Shown in pieces: positions 1 to 8,651 of a DNA stretch of 64,000 nucleotides (within the stretch, counting starts at the first letter, position 1; each line of letters starts with the position of its first letter). The DNA is from Phytophthora vignae f. sp. vignae. Taxonomy: Eukaryota; Oomycota; Peronosporomycetes; Peronosporales; Peronosporaceae. The position numbers and the translations under genes are program-made. The DNA is taken from NCBI GenBank assembly GCA_016169955.1, contig JABJUM010000014.1, positions 930,001 to 994,000 on the forward strand, given 5' to 3'. The notes beneath the pieces were generated by a model that searched no databases, was not told where the DNA came from, and saw nothing but the letters and a program-made list of their open reading frames with translations.

Positions 1-99
1 TGCATGGATAATGCTCCTCCTGTCGCTCACATTGCGTCCGAACTGCACACAGCACCACACCACAGTCGTCAGCGTCCTCCTTTTCCTCCCACAGCTCCT

Positions 100-491
100 T
101 CATCGCTCTGCGACCTGCGTGGGCACCGTTGATCGCCTGGAGCCGCCGTCCAGAGGCTTGAGGGGCTTGGTCGTGGCGCTCTTGAGCGTCTGATGCGCCA
201 GCGCTACGCGATACCGCATCAGCAGCTTGTCCACCGCCGTGTCCGCAATCTGCCGTTCATATACAGAACAGTTAGAGGGTGGTAATACAGTCTGTGTTAC
301 GGCTGGAAGGAAGGACGTACGTCGGACGCCGCCTTGAGGCGCCGCGCCTCGGGCGACAGATACGCGCGCAGCTGCTCCTCGGGCCAGCCCAACTGTCTCG
401 CCACCTTCTCGTCCGGCACGGCGTAGCGCTGCATGAAGAGCGCCAGGCGGTCGGCCGCCGAGTGCCAGTCGCCCGATCCCCCGCCGCTCAT
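100..491 (-). CDS. small unknown protein, two exons
   Basis: I do not recognise this protein. Exon 1 (491-321) opens with MSGGGSGDWHSAADR and encodes 57 residues. A 71-bp intron (320-250) begins GTACGT and ends CAG. Exon 2 (249-100) starts IADTAVDKLLMRYR and ends at TGA, giving about 106 residues. The product is helical and charged, without signal peptide or membrane span. A perfect palindromic E2F-like site lies about 230 bp upstream at 717-738, which may mean cell-cycle control. The start was chosen because splicing restores one continuous frame from this ATG; another ATG lies 31 codons further upstream in frame. Confidence 0.55.
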
Positions 492-976
492 CAGCGCAGC
501 TCTTGGCAACAGTACGTGTATGTATGGAGGGGAGCTCTGCGCTATTGACCACTTTGGGCGGAAGCGGTGGAATGTGGCGTACACCAGACTTCCCCCTTTT
601 GTGTGCAGATGGTGTGGAAGATCAACGTCGCCGCAAGATTGTGTACGAAGTCACTAAATACTATTGAGTACGATTGACTTTTGGGGAATGAGGTGGGATG
701 TACGATTTCAAACTGGGTTTTCGCGCCAGCGCGAAAACAGTCACCTCATCATGACGAGAGTTCCGGTGTGTAGATGTATTATGTAATAAGAGCAGGCTTT
801 AAGTCAGGCACGCACAGGTGTAGATGAACAAAGGCAAATTACGTGCTTATGACAAACACAGATTCTCCACAAAACTAGGATTGGATTTGGCATCGATCGA
901 TGTATGTACAAAGCTTTCGACAGCCTCAGCTCGATGCGATCCGGACCTGACACGCAGACAGCTCGGACACCACGTC
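492..976. other. intergenic, upstream of first gene
   Basis: About 485 bp between the start of the first small gene and the 3' end of the second. Apart from the E2F-like palindrome I see no gene or repeat in it. Confidence 0.5.
717..738. promoter_or_regulatory. palindromic double E2F-like site
   Basis: Two perfect 10-bp arms, GTTTTCGCGC and GCGCGAAAAC, are separated by CA. Each arm contains TTTCGCGC, matching the E2F/DP consensus TTTSGCGC, so this reads as two inverted half-sites. It lies upstream of the small gene on the minus strand at 491-100. Function is inferred from the motif only. Confidence 0.45.
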
Positions 977-1414
977 TCAGGGGATGTCTTGGACGTTCTG
1001 GGCATCTCCGACGTTCTCGGCTACTCCGCAGCAAACAGTAACAGGTACACAGCGTGAGTGAGTCGCGTCTGATTACATTTCCTCGGACGTTCAAGCAGCG
1101 TCATCGCACATACCTTGACCTCCGTGGCGGCGGATGCTCGGCACCTCTTTCCTTCTCACCTGCTGCTCCTGTCCCTGTTCCTGACGCAACGTCTGGGCTC
1201 GACGGTCCTCTTGACTCATAAACACGAACGGGGACCGCGGCAAGCCCAGCGCGTCGAACGACAGCGAGCCCGGCACAATGGCATTGCGGCGACGAGCAGC
1301 CAGCGACTGGCGGAAGCCTTCGCGCAGACCAGTTTGAGACGGCGCCAGTGTCGGCTCTGACTGCGTAGCAGCGTCGCTCTGTCCACGCGGCGAGTCCGGG
1401 ATGCTGAAACCCAT
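977..1414 (-). CDS. unknown basic protein, two exons
   Basis: Exon 1 (1414-1114) begins MGFSIPDSPRGQSDAA and ends at a GTATGT donor. Exon 2 (1023-977) adds a short tail ending QNVQDIP before TGA. The junction CAAG|GTATGT ... GGAG|TAGCC keeps the frame, giving 115 residues. The middle is rich in arginine and glutamine (RREGFRQSL-type stretches and an RQEQGQEQQ run), with no signal peptide and no family I recognise. The 340 bp upstream (1415-1754) separate it from the cyclophilin gene and contain its likely promoter; I see nothing else there. Confidence 0.5.
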
Positions 1415-1754
1415 TGCTGCAAGTCGAAGGTCAAAGACGCCGCCTAGAGCGTGGAGTTAAGTATTTCACACTCGGGCGGAGATGGGGCTTCCGGCCGCGT
1501 GCGAAATTGAGGAATGACCGCCTCCAATCCTCTCGCTGTTCGAAAGAGACGCCGCTCGGAAGAGGCTACATACACTGTCATGCCATTTCTATCCGCACGC
1601 CGATTGCCCGGTGATTGACGGTGCGAGCAAGACGACACTTCAATCACATTGCACCTGATCTTATTCTTGCCAACCCATAAAAGCCTCTCTAATCCGATCC
1701 AATGTACCCATCTGTACCGAAAGTATCCGTTCAGCGCATAAACTTCCATCGACC

Positions 1755-2516
1755 ATGGCTCCCCGAGGTGGCCGTGATCTGGACGCGCGCAAGGCGATTC
1801 TGCTGGGCATGGGGCTGCTGTTCGTGGCCTACTTCATGGTGGTAAACGTGTTCTTCGACCTGTCGGCGCAGACCCCACACCTGGCGCAGCAGCCAGACGA
1901 GCCCAGGGAGTTTGCGGACGCCGTGGCGCAGGAGGAGGAGGCGAAGCCCGAGGAGACGACGCCAGTTCCCGAGTCCACGCGCTCCTGGGAGCCCAAGCCG
2001 GACCGCAAGTACGTGTGGCTGGACGTGGCTATCGACGACGTCTACGTGGGGCGCGTCACCGCCGAGCTGTACGCCGACGTCGTGCCCAAAACGGTGGAGA
2101 ACTTCCGAGTGCTGACCACGGGCGAGAAGGGCCCCGAGTACTCGTTCAAGGGCAGTTCGTGCCACCGCATCCTCAAAGGGTTTATCGTGCAATGCGGAGA
2201 CTACACCAAGGGCAATGGAACAGGGGGACGCAGCATCTACGGCGGCAGATTTGACGATGAGCCCAATGGCCTGAGACTCAAGCACTCCAAGCGGTACATC
2301 CTGCAGATGGCCAACGCCGGCCCCAACACCAACGGCAGCCAGTTCTGCTTTATGCTGGGCCCTGCACCTCACCTGAATGGCAAACATGTGGTGTTCGGAG
2401 AGGTTGTGGAAGGCTTCCACGTCGTGGACAAGATGGAGGAGGCAGGAGTGGAGAGAGACGGCATCCCTCTGCAGCACAAGGTCAGCTTCACGGATGGCGG
2501 CGAGATCCTCTTCTAG
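1755..2516 (+). CDS. membrane-anchored cyclophilin-type PPIase
   Basis: Peptidyl-prolyl cis-trans isomerase of the cyclophilin family, single exon, 253 residues. Residues about 15-35 (ILLGMGLLFVAYFMVVNVFF) form one hydrophobic span after a basic N-terminus, followed by a Pro/Glu-rich linker, so the catalytic domain probably sits in the lumen of the secretory pathway as a type II anchor. The domain runs from about residue 85 to the C-terminus. It keeps the catalytic arginine in CHRILKGF and the motifs IVQCGD, QMANAGPNTNGSQF and GKHVVFGEV. The tryptophan that usually contacts cyclosporin A is replaced by histidine (HLNGKHVV), so drug binding may be weak. The ATG at 1755 has a good context (GACCATGG). 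Confidence 0.92.
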   Translation: MAPRGGRDLDARKAILLGMGLLFVAYFMVVNVFFDLSAQTPHLAQQPDEPREFADAVAQEEEAKPEETTPVPESTRSWEPKPDRKYVWLDVAIDDVYVGRVTAELYADVVPKTVENFRVLTTGEKGPEYSFKGSSCHRILKGFIVQCGDYTKGNGTGGRSIYGGRFDDEPNGLRLKHSKRYILQMANAGPNTNGSQFCFMLGPAPHLNGKHVVFGEVVEGFHVVDKMEEAGVERDGIPLQHKVSFTDGGEILF

Positions 2517-2646
2517 ATTGGATGCAGTAGCAAGAACCACGTGAGCAAGTGAGAGAGGAATCAATGGCTCGAGTACAGAACGCCACAGAAATATATACTC
2601 TATTGCGTTTGATGGGGGCATTGGCGTTCTTGCTGTTCTTGATAGC

Positions 2647-5528
2647 CTATGACAGGTGCCCCATGGCCTCCGCGAACGCAATGTAGTCGCGTATGGATTC
2701 CTTGGACGACACTGGAGTAATACCGCGGAGTGCTTCTTCGAAATGCCGCTGACACACCTTCTTGGCCTCCAGAGACTCGCGCAAAGCAAGCAATGCAGCC
2801 TCACGACAAAGGTTCTACGATTAACAACAACGTTAGAAAGTGATGAGTAGATGAATGCGAGTAAATAGTTGGTACCGTACCTCGAGTTCAGCTCCACTGA
2901 AGAACGGAGTGCGCTTTGCGAGCTCCAACAAGTCGACGTCGTCGTGAAGTTGCATGGGACGCGAGTGAATGCGCAAAATATCCACACGGTCAGGCTCAGC
3001 GGGGAGATCGACGAACTGGATGCGATCGAACCGCCCAGGTCGCATGAGTGCTGCGTCGATGCAATCGGGTCGATTGGTTGCACCGATGACCAGGAGCCCT
3101 TCAGCTGACTCAACGCCATCCATCTCGTTGAGCATTGTCGACAACACGCGCATGGCAGTGGAGGAGCCGCCCTCTCCACCGCCCGATCCATCAAACTCAC
3201 GCTTGGCAACCATGACATCGATCTCGTCAAAGAAGATGATGGCTGGGAGGGCCGCACGCGCGTCGCGGAAAACTTGACGTACAGCAGCCTCTGCATCGCC
3301 GAAGAACGGCGAAAACACTTGAGCTGCAGACAGCGACAGGAACGTAGCGCCACTGGAGTGAGCTGCTGCACGCACGATTGAGCTCTTGCTGCAGCCGGGT
3401 GGACCGTAGAGCAATACGCCACGGCGTGGTTGGACTCCCAGCCGAGCAAACGTCTGCGGGAATTTAATGGGCCATTCTAGTGCCTGTTGCAACGCCAACT
3501 TGGTCTCAGCCTGACCGCCGATGCTGTCCCAGCCTTGCCGCTCAAAGTCCTTCCTGCAAGCGTTATAGTTCCAATGCGGCAACATTGTTATCATCTCTCC
3601 TACTGCAAGCAGTCAGCCATGGGAAACAGTACTTACGTAAATCCGCTGGCACCTCGAAGAGCTGACGGTACAACGGTCTGCATCGCTTGCTCAAAGTCCT
3701 CCACAGTCACCTCGAAAGCTTCACTCTTCTTCTGATCGCCTCCATCGTGGTGGGTAGGGGCAAACGTGCGTTTACCTTCGCTACCTAACAGAAAACCGAA
3801 ATACTCCTGATCGGATTGTCGTTGGCTGCTGACCTCAGTTTTGTCCGCGCCGTGCTGGATGCTCTGCTTTGCCAGAAACCACAGTGGAATAATCGCAGTT
3901 GGATTGGCGTGCCAGGCACGACCAGCGACCACAGCGCCTAGCGTCGACGACGCGTTCTGCAGAGCACTCAGAGGCTCTACTCTCCGCTTCCAGTCTGCCC
4001 ACCACTGTTCCAGTTCGCGGTCCCGAGAAAGAGCCACGAGCTGCCGCGTTGAAGCCACCATTGCAGCCTCTCGACACAAAGCAGCGATATCAGCACCAAC
4101 ATATCCGACGGCTTTTGCAGCCAATCTATCTAGGAAGGCATCACGTCGAGCCTCCGCGTCATCGGGAGCATCGCTGCTCAAAGCGTAGGGCGTCCTACTG
4201 AGATGAACCGTGAAAATCTTTTTGCGCAGCTCGGTGTTCGGTGGTGCCACGAAGATTTCGCGATCAAATCGCCCCGGGCGACGCAGAGCTGGATCGATGG
4301 AGTTGGGTAGATTCGTGGCGGCGACAACGACGACATTCTCCCGCGACAGACCGCCTTCAACACCATCCAGCAGTGTCAACAATTGAGCGACAATTCGGCT
4401 GTGAGCTGACGAGGCGCCTCCTCCAGCAGCTTCGCGCTTTGGGCAGAGGGCGTCCAGCTCATCGATGAATATGACGCTGGCTGCGTGCCGCGCACTACGA
4501 GCATGAACCACAGCCGTCTCGAACGTTGACCGAAGTGCCTGCTCCGCGTCTCCACGCCCGCTAGTCATAATCTCAGACCCGTTGATCACCTGCAGGTTGA
4601 GATCCAAGGTCGCTCCGGACGCATCTTGCACTTGACGGCACTCATGCACCACCGATCGAACGAGCAGCGTCTTGCCCACACCGGGCGGGCCACAGAGCAG
4701 CACGCCTTTAGGGAACTCCACACCCAAGTCCGACCGCAGTCGCGGATGGGCAACCGGAAGCAGAATCAGTTCACGAAGCGCAGCACGCTCGTCCTCCATG
4801 CCTCCCACCTTGACTCCCTTTGTCTGCTGCTCCGGCATCGCCACAACCAAGTCACTGCGTCCTTCCTTTCCACCTTCTCCACCAACTTCGCTCTGATCTG
4901 TCAACGTCACACGCGTGGTAGCCGTCACACGAGCAAACCCTCCAGCGGGATACGTCGACACCACTCGGAAGGTCATCACCTCCTGCCGCCCTTCCTCTTC
5001 TAATCCTCTGCTCTCCGCCACGAGTCCGTTCAGCGTCGGAAGTCTCACTCTTGCTCCAGCACATACAACAAAATTACGTTGAAGCGTCTGCTGTAGCAAC
5101 GAGCGGGTGTCCGGGTCGCGCAGTCGCTGGTGCTCGAGCTGAGACGTGGATGAAGGTATCAGCTCCAGCGTCACGGCCACAGCAGTGCGCACGGCTGCAC
5201 GAGAGATCCACTGCAACTCATAGCCGCTTCCAGCATTGATATCAGTTGCATCGCTATTGTGATCAAGCAGCAACGCCTGCAACTCCTTGAAAACCCGCCA
5301 ATCTCGTCGCAGCGTCACGGACGCGTCCACCGTGGGCTCTTGGGTGGAGATGGAGCCGGCTGCTGAGCTCAGCGCAACGCGACAAACGGCAAAAAAACCG
5401 TCGCCAATGTTGTAAAGCGCGTATTGACTAGATCCGCGAGGACGCGAGCGCAGAACTGTCGGGGAGACGCGGCAGCGGCACGTGAAGTTGACGCCGGTAG
5501 CATTTGCCCCATGGCCATCGATTGACAT
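2647..5528 (-). CDS. AFG2: AFG2/SPATA5-type double AAA ATPase
   Basis: Type II AAA+ ATPase of the AFG2/Drg1/SPATA5 family, which releases shuttling factors from pre-60S ribosomes. Three exons: 5528-3637, 3553-2881 and 2814-2647, separated by introns of 83 and 66 bp with GT-AG ends; about 910 residues. D1 has Walker A GPPGVGKT, Walker B VIFIDELDAL and the ATNLPNSIDPALRRPGRFD block. D2 has GPPGCSKS, IIFFDEID and IGATNRPDCIDAALMRPGRFD. The cysteine in the D2 P-loop (GCSK) is typical of this family; the final S in place of T is a mild variant. Joining exon 2 to exon 3 gives SGAELENLCREAALLAL, the usual C-terminal helix. It is convergent with the cyclophilin gene. Confidence 0.9.
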
Positions 5529-5582
5529 CTTTGGTCAAATGGTTACACAATCAAAATGTGTTTTAGTCCGGATTGACTACTG

Positions 5583-6003
5583 TAAAACCTCTAATTGTGC
5601 CCACCCTCAAATAGTACCACCTCTCATTTTTGGACCCCACTCTCCACTAAACATTTTGGTACCCGTTCCAACCTTAGTACTCCCCCATTCAAAAGAACAC
5701 GAATCATCTTTATTGGCAGTGAAAGTTCTTGTTGCTGGTCTAACATGAGAATGGTGTTGTCTGCGCTGCCGGGATACCACATTTCTTATCCAAGTTACCG
5801 TCATTGCCCTCGCTCATATTCTACAAAGCACCATACCGCATAGTTCCTCGACACTGTGCTGCATGTACCTAAAGCGATTTGCATGTAAAGCGATGTGCAT
5901 GTAACCAAGGATGAAAGCTGATTTTGGAAGAAGTTTTCGATGCCACCCCTTTGCGTGGGTGGGGTCTAAATTAGTACCCCAGGGGGCACAATTAGAGGTT
6001 TTA
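5583..6003. mobile_element. TIR element (MITE), TA target site
   Basis: The left end TAAAACCTCTAATTGTGCCC at 5583-5602 is repeated exactly in inverted orientation at 5984-6003. With the outermost TA taken as a duplicated TA target site, the inverted repeats are 18 bp and perfect, with looser similarity further in (GACCCCAC near both ends). The 421-bp interior has no coding potential. TA target sites suggest a Tc1/mariner/pogo-type non-autonomous element, but I cannot assign a family. A short directly repeated GCATGTA/AAGCGAT stretch lies near 5861-5905. Confidence 0.7.
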
Positions 6004-7005
6004 AAGTACCATAAATAGCGAGCCTAAAATTCGTATTATACCACAAATAAAAATCACAATTCGATTAAAAAAGGTAACCCCTGCCAAGCATAATGGGTAG
6101 TCGTTTATTATTCTCTTGACGGTGATCTTCCGCCAAACACCTCAAAACGAAGTGCAGATTGTGGCATTTTCAAGATGAAATTTTGGTCAAAATCGCGGCA
6201 AAATTGGGTCCTCGAGGCCCAACCTAAAATCGTCCCTTAATATAGAGCTGGCTTGACCGGGAATATGGCCCAGACGGATATGATTGTTAGCTTTGGTTTT
6301 GAAGGCCATGCACCGTCGTGCTTTGACTTTTTTCGTTGTAAGCGGTACACAATTTTAGCAGAAGAGATATTATATGAAGACACACAACGTCATTTTCACC
6401 TCGATCTGGACTGACGTCGTTTGCCAAGCGCAACCTCAGTAGCACTTGCAGTTTGTCACTGTCAGTTTACGTGAAAATCACAAACGTGTTAAGAACTGGT
6501 TCGCGGGCTTGTGAGCCCACTTGGTCCGCAGTTCGGTGTTTTTTGTTGTTTGCTATTGCAGTATGCGGCCTATCAACATAATCTGCTCTCTTCAGCTGCT
6601 TCCTATCCATACAATTCATTGCCTTGCTTGCTCGCTCGCTTGATTTGCTTGTGGCGGGCTCTAGCAGCCCGCTTGATCTCGCAATTCGGTGGTTTTTGAT
6701 GTCGTTGTTGCTGAAAGAATATTGCGCTACACGAAGGACATCTCCTGTAGCTTGTACAGTCACAGATGAAAATACTCACCTTGCCTTTGTAGTTATTGTA
6801 GCCCATCCACATCTTGCCGAAAGGATCTCGGTGAGAATTTACGCTACACCTTGGTCCCACTAGCAGCTCTAGAGTCAGGTATATTGTAAAAATAAAAAAA
6901 CGCTTGCTTTGCTTTGCCCTGGTGAGAAATTTACGCTACACCTTGTGCACCGTAAAACTAATCTTGCTTAGTGTAGCATGAAGGTTGCTTAATGTCGCTC
7001 GGTGA
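6004..7005. other. repeat-rich intergenic DNA
   Basis: No gene is evident. Two imperfect direct copies of a GC-then-T-rich stretch (about 6505-6560 and 6656-6712) look like a diverged tandem duplication. The phrase GAGAA(A)TTTACGCTACACCTTG occurs twice (about 6832 and 6923). Confidence 0.4.
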
Positions 7006-7010
7006 CAAAC

Positions 7011-7154
7011 TGTTGGAATATGCAATCAGACAGTGTCAAGTACCAGCCCGAAGAGACGACGACCGGGGCGCCTGTATGGTGTAACGGTCTAACGAGCTAT
7101 GTTCTACAGGTATGTTATGAGTTCAATCCCCGCGGCGCCCTACCTTTTCCAACA
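7011..7154 (+). repeat. left LTR of TRIM, with tRNA-like segment
   Basis: Within this LTR, 7065-7142 reads like a tRNA relic. A 7-bp acceptor stem can form (GGGCGCC with GGCGCCC), a box A-like TATGGTGTAACGG follows, and a box B-like GAGTTCAATCCC lies at the expected distance. The T-stem and anticodon stem pair poorly, so it is not expected to be a working tRNA. Confidence 0.7.
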
Positions 7155-7408
7155 TGGTAGCACTTGTTACGGTCGAAGGGTCGACTGTGGCACTAGTCAG
7201 GTGAAGGTTGCTGGAATGTGGACCGTAGTGATGATTGTGTGGTTCGTGTCACAACACGAGGTGTCTGTGAACGGAATGTGTCTCCAGGGGGAGACGCGGA
7301 TGGCCTTAAAACCCAGGGAGGTCATTGCGGCAAGGCGTTGGAGTCGGACCAACAAGCTGCTGGAAAGGTCGCAATCAGGAGGTCCTGACACTCTCGATTG
7401 AGGGGGAG

Positions 7409-7552
7409 TGTTGGAATATGCAATCAGACAATGTCAAGTACCAGCCCGAAGAGACGACGACCGGGGCGCCTGTATGGTGTAACGGTCTAACGAGCTATGT
7501 TCTACAGGTATGTCATGAGTTCAATCCCCGCGGCGCCCTACCTTTTCCAACA
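7409..7552 (+). repeat. right LTR of TRIM, with tRNA-like segment
   Basis: Second copy of the 144-bp LTR. The tRNA-like stretch is at 7463-7540 and is identical to the left copy apart from a C for T change in the variable region. Confidence 0.7.
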
Positions 7553-7576
7553 CAAACTCGCCGGGGCCGCCTAACG

Positions 7577-7640
7577 ACAGTTCTTCGAACTGCGAACAGT
7601 TCCTCGAACTGCGAACAGTTCCTACGAACTGACTGCGAAC
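7577..7640. repeat. 19-bp tandem repeat with internal dyads
   Basis: The unit ACAGTTCCTCGAACTGCGA occurs at 7577-7595 and 7596-7614, with a third partial, disrupted copy to about 7640. Each unit contains the imperfect dyad CAGTTC/GAACTG. It begins 20 bp after the TRIM target duplication. Confidence 0.65.
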
Positions 7641-8153
7641 ATCTTAGCCGTAAGTGGTTCCCTCGACTTTGAAGAAGTGTATTTTTAGGGAGGATGAATA
7701 GCGTTTACTTTTCGGCGTAGCTCGCTTTGTACACACGGTGAATACACAGACACTGAGACCGAAATACATCCCTCCCTCCACACACATTGAAATTCATGGA
7801 TGATCATCTTGTCAATGACACGAGGCGTCATAGGATATACTAAGCTCATCGGGCAAACTTGATATGGCGAAGCTCCAGTGCGAAAACCCGAGCAAAGCTG
7901 ATATCATCTCTACAGTAGTACGCGCTCGCTGTGTCAGCTGCAGTAGCCACCAGGCTTGTTTTTATCGGCCGGTACTCAAACATATTCTAGCCGCTACAAC
8001 ACTCGGCAACAGCACTTTACATTCAGATTTTGTGGCGATATGCGTCGCCGGCGCGTCCACAAAACAAACAGAAAGGAGATACTAGTGCATAATGCACTGC
8101 ATGACAAGTACTGCAGAAAGATGGTGTATTCCCTACTACTGCTATTCCGTTCA

Positions 8154-8651
8154 TTACATCCTTCCAGCAATCTTGCCAATATTCCTGTCGACCCAGTAGT
8201 TAAAGTAGTCGGCCCACTTTTTGTAGACAGGATTCACATCCAAGTCAGCCTTCGAAAGAGACTTGACCAACTTGTGGAGCTCCAACCGCGTGTAGATAAC
8301 CGAGGGGTCCACTTTGTTCTTGTAAAGCTTCGCGTGTGACGCCCCGCTCAGGTAGAGTAGTTCTTGCTTCAGTTCCTTATCCGTCAACGCCTTCAACTTC
8401 TTCAGCTGGGGGGCGAGTTTAGCTCTCAACTGTTTAGTTAGCTTGGTGACGACTTCCGGCGCACTCCTCTCTTCCGTGCTGTCGACTTCGTCTTCATTCT
8501 CCACGCTGTCTGCGTCGCGGATTCTCAGGAAGCGCTGGGTGCTACTGGGAAGGGCGCTGCCGGAGACCAACTTGGTCGGACCGGAGGCCGAAGTCGCTGA
8601 CACAGTTGCCAGGAGTGCGGCGATCACCACAAGCAGCAGGATTGTGCGCAT
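8154..8651 (-). CDS. RXLR-EER secreted effector
   Basis: Intact single-exon gene for a 165-residue secreted protein of the oomycete RXLR effector class, host-translocated proteins that act inside plant cells. The N-terminus MRTILLLVVIAALLATVSA is a clear signal peptide. RFLR follows at about residues 40-43 and the acidic EER motif at about 60-62, the canonical spacing. The C-terminal effector domain is helical, with a W/Y-containing stretch (KKWADYFNYW) that resembles a WY-type module. It sits alone in a gene-poor region with transposons on both sides, the usual setting for such genes. Its target and whether it is recognised by any host cannot be told from the sequence. Confidence 0.93.
   Translation of the reverse strand: MRTILLLVVIAALLATVSATSASGPTKLVSGSALPSSTQRFLRIRDADSVENEDEVDSTEERSAPEVVTKLTKQLRAKLAPQLKKLKALTDKELKQELLYLSGASHAKLYKNKVDPSVIYTRLELHKLVKSLSKADLDVNPVYKKWADYFNYWVDRNIGKIAGRM

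Larger units (their letters stand above)
7011..7552 (+). mobile_element. TRIM (miniature LTR retrotransposon)
   Basis: Two 144-bp direct repeats (7011-7154 and 7409-7552) begin TGTTGG and end CCAACA and differ at only about two positions. The 254-bp internal part has no coding capacity. It starts with TGGTAGCACTTG, a plausible tRNA primer binding site, and ends with GAGGGGGAG, a polypurine tract directly before the right LTR. The element is flanked by a perfect 5-bp target duplication, CAAAC (7006-7010 and 7553-7557). These are the full hallmarks of a terminal-repeat retrotransposon in miniature, mobilised in trans. The near identity of the LTRs suggests recent insertion. Each LTR contains a tRNA-like segment. 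Confidence 0.9.

Noticed and set aside
1731..3449. Long minus-strand open frame antisense to the cyclophilin and overlapping the AAA ATPase
   Set aside because: It is a shadow: both strands carry clear family proteins in other frames, and its sequence is low-complexity without domains.
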